Positions 36,336-47,875 are shown, counted from the first letter of the stretch. The stretch: DNA of 51,609 nt from an uncultured Desulfobacteraceae bacterium (GCA_903953895.1 CAJBLH010000049.1:1-51609); one strand, 5' to 3'. The notes: generated by a model from the sequence alone, not told the origin. Numbers and translations are program-made.

Positions 36336-36398
36336 TAAAGAGTACATCAAAAGGCTTTTTATGAGCGACTTCAACGCACTCTATTTATTGAGCTTTTT

Positions 36399-36911
36399 AT
36401 GAATTCCATCATGCGAATCGGACTGATTCTGTTATTGGTCGTTTTTCAGACAACGATTTATTATGCTATTCCATCCCTGAATCATTTCGTCGATCTTCTG
36501 ATCACGTATGTCATTTATGCCGGGCTTTTTCTGCCGGTACATGAGAGCATCATGCTGATCATTGTTCTGGGAGCGCTGATGGACAGTATCACTGTAGGGC
36601 CTTTTGGGCTGTACTTGTCGATATATTTCTGGATAATTGTCGGATTGAGGCCGTTTGTCACGCTGCTGAATTTAGAAAATGCTCACACCTTACGGTTGCT
36701 GCTTGTAATCGCCATCGTTTTCGAGAATCTGATGCTGTTCCTGGGGACGGTCGCACTGAAGCAGGTAGTTGTATTCTCATCAGAATCCTTTCGGGAAATG
36801 GTTTATCAACTGGGATGGACACTGATACTTGGCCCATTTTTCGTCAAACTTCTGAATGTCATGGATCACCATTTAAAAGTTATGCGCAATCGAAATAATT
36901 TCTCATCATGA
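36399..36911 (+). CDS. mreD: Rod-shape-determining protein MreD
   Basis: This is a 170-residue inner-membrane protein with about five hydrophobic helices and the weakly conserved MreD pattern (LGALMDSITVGPFGLYLSIY). It is assigned by position between mreC and the PBP2 gene, by length and by topology. Its stop overlaps the mrdA start by four bases. Confidence 0.88.
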   Translation: MNSIMRIGLILLLVVFQTTIYYAIPSLNHFVDLLITYVIYAGLFLPVHESIMLIIVLGALMDSITVGPFGLYLSIYFWIIVGLRPFVTLLNLENAHTLRLLLVIAIVFENLMLFLGTVALKQVVVFSSESFREMVYQLGWTLILGPFFVKLLNVMDHHLKVMRNRNNFSS

Positions 36912-38755
36912 CAGAGGCTCCTTCCCAGAACTCTTTTCTCAAGATACAAACTCCGGACAGCGATTGGTATAAACGCCGAATTATCGGGCTGTTTTGCTTT
37001 GTGTTACCCGGCTTCACTTTTTTATTGCTGCGGCTTTTTTATCTTCAGATTATTGATGGAGAAAACTTCAGAAGGCTTTCTGAAAACAACTGTATCCGTC
37101 TTCAAAGTATTGATCCGCCCAGAGGATTGATTTTTGATCGAAATGGTCAGCTCCTGGTGGACAACCGCCCATCATATGATTTAAGTATCGTGGTTAAAGA
37201 CGCCAGACCGCTGGAAGGAACGCTTCAGCATTTGTCACAATATACACGCATTCCTCTGGAATTGTTGCGGGAGGGAATAGATAAAAGTCTGAATCAACCG
37301 TCGTTCAAGCCGGTATTGTTGAAACAGGATATAGGAAGGGATGTTCTGGCGGCCCTCGAAGTAAAACGCTTTGATTTGCCCGGGATCGTTGTGGATGTGC
37401 GTCTGCGAAGACTTTATGTGAAAAGTCTGAGCGCGGCCCACATCCTCGGCTATGTCGGTGAGATCAGCGCTGACGAATTAAAATCCGTAAAATATTCCGG
37501 ATATAAGCGGGGGGAGCTGATCGGAAAAAGCGGGGTTGAAAAATCATTTGATAATTACTTGCGGGGAGAACGGGGGGGGCGCCAGATCGAGGTAAATGTG
37601 ACAGGGCAACTTGTCCGGGTGCTGAAAACAGTCGATGCCGTGCCTGGAAACAATATTTATTTATCCTTTGACCAAAGAATACAGAAAAAAGCTGAAGACT
37701 TGCTGTTGGGCGTTATCGGCTCGGCAGTGGCGATGGATCCAACGACGGGATTCATTCTGGCGATGGCCAGCAGTCCTTCTTATGATCCAAACATGTTTGT
37801 GGATGGTTTTAGCTATGATCAGTGGGAATCCCTCGTTAAAAACCCTTCTCATCCGCTGCAGAACAAAGCCATTCAGGCCGAATATCCACCAGCGTCCACA
37901 TATAAAATCATCACAGCAATGGCAGGCCTGGAAGAAGGCGTGATTGATGAGAAGACAACACTGTTTTGTCCGGGGGGGTATAAATTTGCAGATCGGGAAT
38001 ACCGGTGCTGGAAAAAAGGCGGACATGGCACGATTGCTATTGGAAGGGCCATTGCAGAATCCTGCGATGTATTCTTTTACCAGGTTGGACTCCGACTGGG
38101 AGTCGATAGACTGGCGACATATGCAAAAGCCGCCGGACTTGGGGCTTTGACGGGGATTCAGCTTGAACAGGAGTCTGGCGGCCTGATTCCAACATCTGTA
38201 TGGAAAAAACGCAGATTGGGAGTTGCTTGGCAGGGAGGAGAAACCCTGTCGGTGTCGATTGGTCAGGGATATAATCTGGCAACGCCTCTGCAACTGGCGA
38301 CCATGATTTCAAGTATCGCCAATGGTGGTACTCGGGTACTGCCGCTGATCGTCATGAAAATACAAAATGCGTCAGGTGAAACCATCATGGAATATCAACC
38401 TCAAATCAAGGGCTACCTTCCCGTCAGCACGAAAAATTTGGATATCATCAAAAAAGGGCTTTGGGAAGTAGTCAACGGAAAAAGCGGAACCGCACGCATC
38501 GCCCATATTGATGGAATCGATGTCAGCGGTAAAACCGGAACCGCACAGGTTTTCAGTCGAAAAGCAGATTCAGAAAATGAAGCAAGGCGTGCGCAGCATT
38601 TGAAGTCGCACGCCTGGTTTGTGGCATATGCTCCCTCGGAGAATCCGAAAATTGCGGTTTCCGTTCTGGTCGAACACGGCGAACACGGCGGCAGCGCAGC
38701 TGGACCTATCGCCAGTGAATTGATCCGCGAGTATTTTACTGAAAAAGCCAAGTGA
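36908..38755 (+). CDS. mrdA: Penicillin-binding protein 2 (peptidoglycan DD-transpeptidase)
   Basis: This 615-residue transpeptidase cross-links peptidoglycan during elongation. It has a short cytoplasmic N-terminus and one membrane helix (about 27-48), then the dimerisation domain RGLIFDRNGQLLVDNRPSYDL and GKSGVEKSFDNYLRG. The transpeptidase motifs are SxxK in YPPASTYKIITAM, the SxD in AESCDVFFYQ, and KTG in VSGKTGTAQVF. It overlaps mreD and precedes rodA, the usual pairing. Confidence 0.97.
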   Translation: MTEAPSQNSFLKIQTPDSDWYKRRIIGLFCFVLPGFTFLLLRLFYLQIIDGENFRRLSENNCIRLQSIDPPRGLIFDRNGQLLVDNRPSYDLSIVVKDARPLEGTLQHLSQYTRIPLELLREGIDKSLNQPSFKPVLLKQDIGRDVLAALEVKRFDLPGIVVDVRLRRLYVKSLSAAHILGYVGEISADELKSVKYSGYKRGELIGKSGVEKSFDNYLRGERGGRQIEVNVTGQLVRVLKTVDAVPGNNIYLSFDQRIQKKAEDLLLGVIGSAVAMDPTTGFILAMASSPSYDPNMFVDGFSYDQWESLVKNPSHPLQNKAIQAEYPPASTYKIITAMAGLEEGVIDEKTTLFCPGGYKFADREYRCWKKGGHGTIAIGRAIAESCDVFFYQVGLRLGVDRLATYAKAAGLGALTGIQLEQESGGLIPTSVWKKRRLGVAWQGGETLSVSIGQGYNLATPLQLATMISSIANGGTRVLPLIVMKIQNASGETIMEYQPQIKGYLPVSTKNLDIIKKGLWEVVNGKSGTARIAHIDGIDVSGKTGTAQVFSRKADSENEARRAQHLKSHAWFVAYAPSENPKIAVSVLVEHGEHGGSAAGPIASELIREYFTEKAK

Positions 38756-38818
38756 ACATTTTTCTTGTATGCAACCATTCGTGAATTGAAAACCAACGTC
38801 ACAGGATAAGAGGGACTC

Positions 38819-39919
38819 ATGTTTGACCGCCGACTGGTGCAGAATTTTGATTGGACATTGCTGATCATCGCGTTGCTACTGGCAGCATTCGGTCTGACAA
38901 CCCTTTACAGTGCGGCAAGGGCAGGGTTCGACACCACACAGGCGTTTTATTTCAAACAGCTCATGTGGTATGGCGTAGGACTGCTGATTATGATCGCATC
39001 CTTTCTTGTCAGCTACAAAAGATTTGATCAATATGCCTACTCAGCTTATGCCATATGCGTTTTCCTGCTGGTAGCTGTGCTTTTGGTCGGAAAACTGGTT
39101 GCAGGATCTAAACGGTGGTTGGTTTTTGGTCCAATCTCCCTTCAGCCATCTGAACTGGCAAAAGTAGCGGTAATTCTCGTACTTGCACGATATTATTCAA
39201 GAACAGCCAGCATTAAAGGAATGCGCCTTCGAGACCTTGTAATCCCAGTGCTGCTGATCGCTGTTCCAGTTGCGCTCATCGTCAAACAGCCAGATCTGGG
39301 CACGGCAATGATGATTCTATTGATTGCTGCGAGCCTGACAGTGTTTGTCAAGATCGAGAAACGGGCAATGATTGCCATTGGTTCATTTGGAACCGTGACG
39401 ATTCCGATGATCTGGCTACTTCTGAAAGGATATCAGAAACAGCGAATCTTGACTTTTTTGGAACCAGATCGGGACCCGTTGGGTGCTGGATATCACATCA
39501 TTCAATCTAAAATCGCCATAGGCGCAGGGATGTTGTCAGGGAAAGGATTTTTGAAGGGAACACAGAATGCACTGTCATTTCTGCCTGAGCATCAAACGGA
39601 TTTTATTTTTTCTGTGCTGGCGGAAGACTGGGGCTTTATTGGATCCGCGACACTATTATTTCTGTTTTTAATGCTGATTGTCTGGAGTCTGAACATTGCT
39701 CATGGATGCAGGGATGCTTTCGGTGCGCTTTTGGCCATAGGTGTCACTGCGTTAATCGGCTGGGAGGTTTTTATAAACGTGGGAATGGTTATGGGATTGA
39801 TGCCGGTGGTTGGCATACCTCTGCCTTTTGTGAGCTATGGCGGCTCCGCCATCCTCAGCATGATGCTGTGCATGGGGATACTCATGAATATCAGCATGCG
39901 TAAATACCTGATCGAATGA
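38819..39919 (+). CDS. mrdB: RodA peptidoglycan polymerase (SEDS family)
   Basis: This is a 366-residue SEDS glycosyltransferase with about ten transmembrane helices, partner of PBP2. It has SLQPSELAKVAVILVLARYY, KQPDLGTAMMILLIA with the catalytic-region Asp, FLPEHQTDFIFSVLAEDWGF, and PVVGIPLPFVSYGGSAILS. It is the last gene of the mre/mrd operon, 63 bases after mrdA. Confidence 0.97.
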   Translation: MFDRRLVQNFDWTLLIIALLLAAFGLTTLYSAARAGFDTTQAFYFKQLMWYGVGLLIMIASFLVSYKRFDQYAYSAYAICVFLLVAVLLVGKLVAGSKRWLVFGPISLQPSELAKVAVILVLARYYSRTASIKGMRLRDLVIPVLLIAVPVALIVKQPDLGTAMMILLIAASLTVFVKIEKRAMIAIGSFGTVTIPMIWLLLKGYQKQRILTFLEPDRDPLGAGYHIIQSKIAIGAGMLSGKGFLKGTQNALSFLPEHQTDFIFSVLAEDWGFIGSATLLFLFLMLIVWSLNIAHGCRDAFGALLAIGVTALIGWEVFINVGMVMGLMPVVGIPLPFVSYGGSAILSMMLCMGILMNISMRKYLIE

Positions 39920-40073
39920 TCTTCCCGCAAAGCCATTGATTGTCTTAACTGAAAGTCCGCTCAGACAAAATCCCAAATCCGAGGAATCTGTGGATTGAAA
40001 ACTAACGAAATCCAATTGACGAATCGGAAAATTGCATACGAATAACCAAAGATTTAAAAAATCAAAAAAACTT

Positions 40074-40102
40074 TTGACAACACGTTCTGGCAGATGTTAT
40101 AG
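40074..40102 (+). promoter_or_regulatory. Promoter of the ATP synthase operon
   Basis: TTGACA (40074-40079), a 17-base spacer and TTATAG (40097-40102) give a near-consensus sigma-70 promoter, 86 bases upstream of the first atp start codon. The rest of the gap 39920-40187 shows no gene. Confidence 0.65.
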
Positions 40103-40187
40103 ACCCCAAGTCCAAAAGAAAATAATCAAAGTTAATTATTTATCGCTGTTTTAAAACTGAAATTCAATAAAAATGGAGGGCACACGT

Positions 40188-40613
40188 ATGATTAATGTTG
40201 ATGGGTCGGTTTTTATCCAGATCGCCAATTTTATTTTTTTGATTTGGGTAATGAACATGATTTTGTATAAACCCATACGTAAGGCGCTTCTTCAGCGAAA
40301 AGAAAAAGTGTCGGATTTGGAACAGAGAATTGCAGATTTTAGCGCCCAGGCGCAGGAAAAGGAAGATGCGCTTGCTTTCGGAATCAAAGAGGCAAGGGCT
40401 AATGGGTTAAAAGAAAAGCAGGCATTGATCCAATCCGGCTCTGAAGAAGAAAAAATCGTCATTGAAAGCATAAATAAGAAAGCTCAGGCAGCACTTGTAG
40501 AATCACGCGAAAAAATCGCTAAAGACGCCGAATCCGTTCGGATTTCCCTTCAGAAAGAACTCGATACATTTGTCAATGCAATAGGTCAAAAAATATTGGG
40601 GAGGGCTGTTTAA
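40188..40613 (+). CDS. atpF': ATP synthase subunit b' (peripheral stalk)
   Basis: This 141-residue protein has one N-terminal membrane helix (about 8-28, IQIANFIFLIWVMNMILYKP) and a long charged helix. It forms a heterodimeric stalk with the following b subunit. ATG 40188 follows GGAGGG by eight bases; an in-frame ATG at 40173 contains that Shine-Dalgarno and is less likely. It overlaps the next gene by one base. Two different b genes in tandem are usual in deltaproteobacteria. Confidence 0.9.
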   Translation: MINVDGSVFIQIANFIFLIWVMNMILYKPIRKALLQRKEKVSDLEQRIADFSAQAQEKEDALAFGIKEARANGLKEKQALIQSGSEEEKIVIESINKKAQAALVESREKIAKDAESVRISLQKELDTFVNAIGQKILGRAV

Positions 40614-41221
40614 TGAAAATTCCGTTTAGGAAGAGAGGGCGGCGGCTAAGTCTGCTGCTGGCAATGCTGGTGATTCTATGGAGCGGTTTGGCGATGGCTG
40701 CATCCGGCGGAGGTCAAGAAGGCGGGCACGGCGAAGTCAAGACAAAAGGATGGCTTGCAACCGATACATACCGGGTTCTGAATTTTGCAGTGCTGGCTGC
40801 TGCTCTCGTATTTCTGTTGCGCAAGCCGCTCTCGCAGGCCCTTGATTCCCGAATCAAGGGAATTCAGGCGCAGCTTAATGATCTGGAAGCTAAAAAGGCC
40901 GAGGCTGAAAGAGTCCTTTCAGAGTATAATGCCAAGATTACCCGGTTGAGTCAGGAGTCTGAAACCATTGTGGCGGAGTATATCCGTCAGGGCAATGAAG
41001 CCAAGGCCAGAATTCTCAAGGAAGCCGAGGTGTCGGCGTTCAAACTGGAAGAACAGGCCAGGCGTAATATTGAGAATGAATTTGTACTGGCCAAGCAAAG
41101 CCTTGAGCGAGATATTTTTGAAAAAGCAATGGTCAAGGCTGAAGAAATTATTAAAAAGAATATTACCATAGATGACCAGAACCGATTGGTGGATGAATAT
41201 CTCGACAAGGTGGTGGCATAG
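40613..41221 (+). CDS. atpF: ATP synthase subunit b (peripheral stalk)
   Basis: This 202-residue protein has an extra hydrophobic N-terminus (about 12-30, LSLLLAMLVILWSGLAMA) resembling a signal peptide, then a membrane segment near 58-70 (LNFAVLAAALVFLLRKPL) and a long coiled coil. It links F1 to Fo. It ends one base into the delta gene. Length is longer than the ~156 residues of E. coli b because of the N-terminal extension, as in relatives with paired b/b' genes. Confidence 0.92.
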   Translation: MKIPFRKRGRRLSLLLAMLVILWSGLAMAASGGGQEGGHGEVKTKGWLATDTYRVLNFAVLAAALVFLLRKPLSQALDSRIKGIQAQLNDLEAKKAEAERVLSEYNAKITRLSQESETIVAEYIRQGNEAKARILKEAEVSAFKLEEQARRNIENEFVLAKQSLERDIFEKAMVKAEEIIKKNITIDDQNRLVDEYLDKVVA

Positions 41222-41772
41222 TGAAAAATCAATCAATTGCAAGGCGATATGCCAAGGCGCTTCTGATGATCGGCAAGACCGATGGCAAAGCCGATAAATA
41301 TAAAGAGGAATTGAACGGATTTGCCGGCTTGATAGCTGCAGAAGCGTTACTGGATCAGGTCATCAGCAATCCTCTGTACAATGCGGTGGAACGGAAAAAA
41401 GTTCTATCGGCACTCATCGATAAATTAAATCTGTCCAAGGTCATGGCATCCTTTCTGAAACTTCTTTTTGACAAGGGAAGGTTCGTTTTTTTGGGCGCAA
41501 TTAATGAATTTTATCAGAAGCTGGCGGATGATCTCAAGGGTGTAGCTCGTGCAAGTCTGGTTTCGGCCAATGAGCTTTCATCCGAAACTGTCGAAAAGAT
41601 TCGCAAGGCATTGTCGAAGAAAACTGGAAAGGACATTGTCCTGGATATCAAAACAGACCCGGCGCTCATCGGCGGGGTGGTTACCAAAATTGGGGATCTT
41701 GTTTTGGATGGCAGCATCAAAACACAATTACTCAACATGAGAGAATCTTTAAAAAGGGGTGAGAGCGTATAA
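41221..41772 (+). CDS. atpH: ATP synthase subunit delta
   Basis: This is a 183-residue stalk protein connecting b subunits to the top of F1. It begins with GTG 41221 overlapping the previous stop. The N-terminal helical domain starts [14 protein letters not shown], and the C-terminal part has the family mark [25 protein letters not shown]. It overlaps atpA by one base. Confidence 0.95.
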   Translation: MKNQSIARRYAKALLMIGKTDGKADKYKEELNGFAGLIAAEALLDQVISNPLYNAVERKKVLSALIDKLNLSKVMASFLKLLFDKGRFVFLGAINEFYQKLADDLKGVARASLVSANELSSETVEKIRKALSKKTGKDIVLDIKTDPALIGGVVTKIGDLVLDGSIKTQLLNMRESLKRGESV

Positions 41773-43289
41773 TGGAATTAAAAGCTGAAGAAATTAGTCA
41801 GATCATCAAAGATCAAATCAAGGATTACGACAAAAAGGTCGAACTCAGTGAAACAGGGATCGTTTTGTCGGTTGGCGATGGTATTGCCAGAGTCTACGGC
41901 CTTGAGAAAGCAATGGCCCTTGAACTGGTGGAATTCCCCGGCGGAATTCTCGGACTGGTGTTAAACCTTGAAGAAGACAACGTGGGTATCGCTATTATGG
42001 GATCCGATGTTCACATCAAGGAAGGGGATATTGTCAAACGAACCGGCCGAATTGCACAGGTGCCTGTCGGCGAACCGGTACTAGGCCGCGTGGTTTCTGC
42101 AGTGGGCGAACCCCTTGACGGAAAAGGCCCCATTAACGCCAAGGAATTCCGTCGTGTTGAAATGGTCGCACCCGGTGTTATCGCCAGAAAAAGCGTTCAT
42201 GAACCCATGGTTACTGGCCTTAAGGCCATTGACGCCATGACGCCTGTAGGAAGAGGGCAGCGCGAGCTGATCATCGGGGACCGCCAGATCGGAAAGACAG
42301 CTATTGCAATAGATGCCATTCTAAGTCAGAAAGGGCAGGACGTTTTTTGCGTATATGTCGCTTGTGGTCAGAAAAAATCCACGGTGGCCCAGGTGGTTGC
42401 CATTCTGGAAAAACATGGCGCAATGGCCTATACAACCGTTGTCGCCGCATGTGCCAGCGATCCGGCAACACTACAGTATGTAGCACCCTATGCGGGTTGT
42501 GCGATGGCGGAATATTTCAGGGATTCCAAACGGCATTCCCTTATCATCTACGATGATCTTTCCAAACAGGCCGCCGCCTACCGCCAGGTGTCATTGCTGC
42601 TCAGGCGCCCCCCGGGACGTGAAGCATATCCCGGCGATATTTTTTACAATCATTCCCGCCTGCTGGAACGTTCCGCCAAATTGAACGATGAACTCGGCGC
42701 TGGATCTCTTACAGCACTTCCCATTATTGAAACTCAGGCAGGCGACGTTTCTGCGTACATTCCCACAAACGTTATTTCCATTACTGACGGTCAGATTTAC
42801 CTGGAGCCCAAACTTTTTTTTGCAGGCGTCAGACCAGCCATTAATGTCGGGCTTTCCGTGTCCCGTGTTGGGGGTGCGGCTCAAACCAAAGGGATGAAGC
42901 AAGTTGCCGGAACTCTACGTCTTGATTTGGCCCAGTACAGGGAACTAGAAGCTTTTGCCGCATTCGGCAGCGACTTGGATAAGTCCACCCAGAATCAGCT
43001 GACCCGCGGGGCACGCCTTGTTGAGATTCTCAAACAACCACAGTACAAACCCCTTCCCATGGAAAAGCAGGTGACGATCCTGTTTGCTGGTACACGCGGT
43101 TTTCTCGACAAATATCCCATAGATGTTCTGGCTAAATATGAGGCGGGTCTTTATACTTTCATCGAAGAACGTCATTCCACGATTTTTACGGAGCTGGCTG
43201 ATAAAAAAGTCATTACCGAAGATATCGACAAAATGCTCCGGGCCGCCTTGAGTGAATACGATGAAGAATTTAAAGATACAATTAAATGA
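41772..43289 (+). CDS. atpA: ATP synthase subunit alpha
   Basis: This 505-residue noncatalytic nucleotide-binding F1 subunit has the P-loop [13 protein letters not shown] (about 169-181), the stretch [33 protein letters not shown] (in two adjoining segments), and [30 protein letters not shown] with the arginine finger. The length is standard. Confidence 0.98.
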   Translation: MELKAEEISQIIKDQIKDYDKKVELSETGIVLSVGDGIARVYGLEKAMALELVEFPGGILGLVLNLEEDNVGIAIMGSDVHIKEGDIVKRTGRIAQVPVGEPVLGRVVSAVGEPLDGKGPINAKEFRRVEMVAPGVIARKSVHEPMVTGLKAIDAMTPVGRGQRELIIGDRQIGKTAIAIDAILSQKGQDVFCVYVACGQKKSTVAQVVAILEKHGAMAYTTVVAACASDPATLQYVAPYAGCAMAEYFRDSKRHSLIIYDDLSKQAAAYRQVSLLLRRPPGREAYPGDIFYNHSRLLERSAKLNDELGAGSLTALPIIETQAGDVSAYIPTNVISITDGQIYLEPKLFFAGVRPAINVGLSVSRVGGAAQTKGMKQVAGTLRLDLAQYRELEAFAAFGSDLDKSTQNQLTRGARLVEILKQPQYKPLPMEKQVTILFAGTRGFLDKYPIDVLAKYEAGLYTFIEERHSTIFTELADKKVITEDIDKMLRAALSEYDEEFKDTIK

Positions 43290-43338
43290 TGCTTGATAAT
43301 ATTAACATCTATGGTGTCTTTATTAAGGACGATTTGAT

Positions 43339-44232
43339 ATGGCAAGATTAAAAGACGTTCAAAATAAAATAAGCGCGGTGAAAAAAACCAAACAAATTAC
43401 AAAAGCCATGAATATGGTAGCAGCTTCCAGACTGCGCGGCGCGCAACAAAACATGGATGCTTTTCGTCCTTATGCGAATAAATTCGCTGAAGTTTTGACC
43501 AGCCTAGCGGAAAAAGCAGGGGAGGGCGCAAGCCCATTGCTGATACCTCGTGAAGAAGTAAAAAAAATTCATGTTGTCCTGTGTACATCGGACAGAGGGT
43601 TGTGCGGCGGGTTTAATGCCAATTTGGTCACCAAAGCCGAGAAATTTGCAAAGGAAATGTCTGAAAAAGGGAAGGAAATATCCTTTTCGAATTTTGGCAA
43701 AAAAGGCCGTGATTGGTCGCGAAAAGCTAAAATGCCCATAGTCAGTGAACATCTTGGGATTATTGGAACAACTATCGGTTTTAATCATGCTTCAAGTGCA
43801 GGACGTAAGCTGGTTGATCAATTCCTGATTGGTGAGTATGATGAGGTTTACGTTATTTATTCAGAGTTCAGGACCATGGCCAAGCAGGTGCCTTTAGTTG
43901 AGAAAATATTGCCCATAACCCCCTTTGAATCCGAAGAAAGCCCGGTTGCAGACAAAGATCAGCCGTATCAGGCCGAGCATATCTGCGAACCATCGCCAGC
44001 GGGCCTGCTGGGCGAATTGTTGCCAATGAATGTATTTGTTCAATTGCATAGGGCATTTTTAGAAACATCTACCAGCGAACATGCTGCCCGAATGATGGCA
44101 ATGGAAAATGCCACTACAGCCTGCAATGACATGATCGGAAGTCTGACACTTGCTTATAACAAAGCCAGACAGGCGGCGATTACTGCAGATCTGATGGATA
44201 TTGTCGGTGGTGCAGAAGCGCTTAAAGGTTAA
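43339..44232 (+). CDS. atpG: ATP synthase subunit gamma
   Basis: This 297-residue rotor shaft of F1 has the N-terminal helix KDVQNKISAVKKTKQITKAMNMVAASRLR and the C-terminal helix ENATTACNDMIGSLTLAYNKARQAAITADLMDIVGGAEAL (both conserved), with the Rossmann-like middle CTSDRGLCGGFNANL. The length is typical. Confidence 0.97.
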   Translation: MARLKDVQNKISAVKKTKQITKAMNMVAASRLRGAQQNMDAFRPYANKFAEVLTSLAEKAGEGASPLLIPREEVKKIHVVLCTSDRGLCGGFNANLVTKAEKFAKEMSEKGKEISFSNFGKKGRDWSRKAKMPIVSEHLGIIGTTIGFNHASSAGRKLVDQFLIGEYDEVYVIYSEFRTMAKQVPLVEKILPITPFESEESPVADKDQPYQAEHICEPSPAGLLGELLPMNVFVQLHRAFLETSTSEHAARMMAMENATTACNDMIGSLTLAYNKARQAAITADLMDIVGGAEALKG

Positions 44233-45690
<1,458 letters not shown>

Positions 45691-45711
45691 ATACAGGTTG
45701 AGGGCAAATGA

Positions 45712-46125
45712 ATGGCTGGAAATATAAAACTTGAGGTTGTTACACCAGAGAAATCTGTTGTCAGCGAAGAAGCACAAATCGTAATAGCTCCAGGAACTCT
45801 TGGAGAATTCGGTGTGCTTATAGGCCATACACCATTTTTAACAACACTTAAACTTGGCATTATACGTTATAAGGATGCCCATGGGATTGAGCGGTTTGTT
45901 TTTATCAGCGGCGGATTTGCTGAAGCGCTTCCCAACAAGGTGACAGTCTTGGCTCAGTCGGCTGAAAGAAGACGTGATATTGATATAGAACGTGCTAAAT
46001 CAGCCTACGAGCGAGCCAAGAGCCGAGTTGAAGCTAAACCGAAAGAAGATATTGACTTTGTCAGAGCAAAGGCCGCTTTAGACAGGGCGCTGAATCGATT
46101 AAAACTGGCTGAAACTCGTAAATAG
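45712..46125 (+). CDS. atpC: ATP synthase subunit epsilon
   Basis: This 137-residue F1 subunit has the N-terminal beta-sandwich (KLEVVTPEKSVVSEEAQIVIAPGTLGEFGVLIGHTPF in adjoining segments) and the C-terminal helical hairpin (RRRDIDIERAKSAYERAKSR). It regulates ATP hydrolysis. It ends the operon. Subunits a and c are not in the window. Confidence 0.95.
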   Translation: MAGNIKLEVVTPEKSVVSEEAQIVIAPGTLGEFGVLIGHTPFLTTLKLGIIRYKDAHGIERFVFISGGFAEALPNKVTVLAQSAERRRDIDIERAKSAYERAKSRVEAKPKEDIDFVRAKAALDRALNRLKLAETRK

Positions 46126-46150
46126 TCAATATTTAGGGTTTTATTATAAC

Positions 46151-46188
46151 AAAAAAGCAGGCAATCTTGATGGTGCCTGCTTTTTTTA
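46151..46188 (+). terminator. Rho-independent terminator of the ATP synthase operon
   Basis: AGCAGGCA (46156-46163) pairs with TGCCTGCT (46174-46181), and flanking A-runs pair with the following run of seven Ts, a strong intrinsic terminator 25 bases after the atpC stop. The symmetry allows some bidirectional activity. The gap continues to 46372 without a gene. Confidence 0.9.
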
Positions 46189-46372
46189 TTCTTGATTAAT
46201 TAAATGAAAATGATAACTTTCATGTGTCAATGTGCCGCCGTTCCAGGTATGGGGTTCGGCAGTCATTGTTGAGCTGATTGGTTGTTCTGAAATTACAAAA
46301 CTTCAGCCGTGAATGATGTGCGTGTCGGTAGTGATGTTTTGATTGTGTCACTTATCAACATAAGGATGCCTA

Positions 46373-47155
46373 ATGGATATGGATTCACAAAATGTGGCGT
46401 TTATTGTATTAGCTGCAGGCCTTGGAAAAAGGATGAAGTCTGATATGGCCAAGGTGCTTCACGAAGTACTCGGAAAACCAATGGTCCATTACGTTGTTGA
46501 AACAGCTAAAAAGTTTGACGGCAGTAGTGTGTTTGTGATTATTGGTTATCAGTCTGAAAAAGTCCGATCATCAGTAGATAAAAGTTTTGATGTTCAGTAT
46601 GTATATCAGGAAAAGCAGTTGGGCACCGGCCATGCTGTGTTATGTGCGCTTCCATATTTGAGTGCAAAAATTAAGCATGTTGTCATATTGTGTGGCGATA
46701 CTCCGTTGATATCTCAATCTACTATTAAATTGCTACTCAATAACCATCTTATTTCACGGAATGACCTGACTGTACTAGCCGTTGAAGTTGAGAATCCTAC
46801 TGGCTATGGACGCATTCTGTTTTCACAGAAACTACAGATTAAAGCGATTATTGAAGAGGCCGATGCATCCGAGTCGCAGCGAAATATAAAAATTGTAAAT
46901 ACCGGTATCTATTGTGTTGAGAGAAACTTTTTAGAAGATGCTATTGGGTTGCTGACCAATAATAATGCTCAGCAGGAAATGTACCTGACAGATATTGTTG
47001 AAATAGGTTTTAGAAATAATAAAGCGATTTCCGCTGTTATCTGCGATGACCCTGATGAGATGATGGGTGTCAATACATGTGCTGATTTGCTGATCGCTGA
47101 AAGGCAGATGCAACTGAAATTATCAAAAAATCTTGACATTCCCATCTCTCCATGA
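46373..47155 (+). CDS. GlmU-like nucleotidyltransferase lacking the acetyltransferase domain
   Basis: This 260-residue protein matches the N-terminal uridylyltransferase half of GlmU: VAFIVLAAGLGKRMKSDMAKVLHEVLGKPM, GTGHAVLCALPYL, ILCGDTPLI, VENPTGYGRI, the IIEEADAS stretch, IVNTGIYC and EMYLTDIV. It would make UDP-GlcNAc from GlcNAc-1-phosphate and UTP. The left-handed beta-helix acetyltransferase domain of the usual ~450-residue GlmU is absent, and the coding region simply ends. A separate acetyltransferase would be needed. The following genes are for cell division. Confidence 0.88.
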   Translation: MDMDSQNVAFIVLAAGLGKRMKSDMAKVLHEVLGKPMVHYVVETAKKFDGSSVFVIIGYQSEKVRSSVDKSFDVQYVYQEKQLGTGHAVLCALPYLSAKIKHVVILCGDTPLISQSTIKLLLNNHLISRNDLTVLAVEVENPTGYGRILFSQKLQIKAIIEEADASESQRNIKIVNTGIYCVERNFLEDAIGLLTNNNAQQEMYLTDIVEIGFRNNKAISAVICDDPDEMMGVNTCADLLIAERQMQLKLSKNLDIPISP

Positions 47156-47179
47156 CTATATAACCGAGAGGGTGAAAAA

Positions 47180-47440
47180 GTGGAAAATGAAGTGCTGTTA
47201 ATGCAGCAATTTGAAGAAATAGAGATGAAGGTAGAACGCTTGATCGCGATCTGTAGTTCTCTTGATATTGCAAATAAGAAATTAAAGAATATTGTCACTA
47301 ACATGGAGATAGAACTTCAGGAGAAGTCGTTGGCGATTCAGAATTTATCAGAAGAGAGAAGCATGATCCGATCAAAAATTGATACACTTTTGGTGAAGCT
47401 AGAAAATATTGTTGATCAGGATGAGAACTCATTACAGTGA
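47180..47440 (+). CDS. Small coiled-coil protein, ZapB-like
   Basis: This is an 86-residue protein starting at GTG 47180 behind GAGAGGG. It is almost entirely a predicted coiled coil (heptad pattern through about residues 8-80) with no Cys or membrane segment. It is 28 bases upstream of zapA. ZapB-like coiled-coil partners are often encoded with ZapA, so a Z-ring-associated role is inferred from position and shape only. Confidence 0.65.
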   Translation: MENEVLLMQQFEEIEMKVERLIAICSSLDIANKKLKNIVTNMEIELQEKSLAIQNLSEERSMIRSKIDTLLVKLENIVDQDENSLQ

Positions 47441-47468
47441 ACAGGTAGCGAAAGGAAAATAATTTTCT

Positions 47469-47771
47469 TTGGAAGATTATCTTACGATCACTTTATATGG
47501 TCAAACGTATACTTTCAAATTCGAGTCAGATAATCTGAACGGGGCGGATGTCGTTGACTTACTGCTCAGTGAAATCGATAAGGTGGAGTCTCAATATGTA
47601 CAGTCCATTCAAGTTAATAAATTTGTCATACTGATATTAGCTGCACTCAATATCACTCTTGAGAAAATTGTTCTAAAAAACAATTATCAGCATCAGATGG
47701 CAAGACTCTGTGACAGATCAACCATACTGATCCATCGATTGGATGAATTTATTATTCCACTTTCTGAGTAG
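47469..47771 (+). CDS. zapA: Cell division protein ZapA
   Basis: This is a 100-residue FtsZ-binding protein. The N-terminal beta part EDYLTITLYGQTYTFKFESD and the following helices (NKFVILILAALNITLEKIV) match ZapA. The start is TTG 47469. The upstream site is weak (AAAGGAAAATAA), so the start is probable rather than certain. A 6S RNA candidate follows, the conserved arrangement seen in many proteobacteria. Confidence 0.85.
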   Translation: MEDYLTITLYGQTYTFKFESDNLNGADVVDLLLSEIDKVESQYVQSIQVNKFVILILAALNITLEKIVLKNNYQHQMARLCDRSTILIHRLDEFIIPLSE

Positions 47772-47833
47772 TTACTGATCGAAGTCCTCTCTTCTTTGCT
47801 GTTTGATGAAAACTTTCCTGTCTGCTGAGTTGT

Positions 47834-47839
47834 TATAAT
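47834..47839 (+). promoter_or_regulatory. -10 box upstream of the 6S RNA candidate
   Basis: A consensus TATAAT lies about 40 bases before the predicted 5' stem of the 6S RNA. The -35 region at 47811-47816 is weak. The first transcribed base would be near 47846, or processing could trim the 5' end. Confidence 0.45.
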
Positions 47840-47875
47840 TTATTGTCACTAACGATAGTGCTGTTTATGTGTAGT

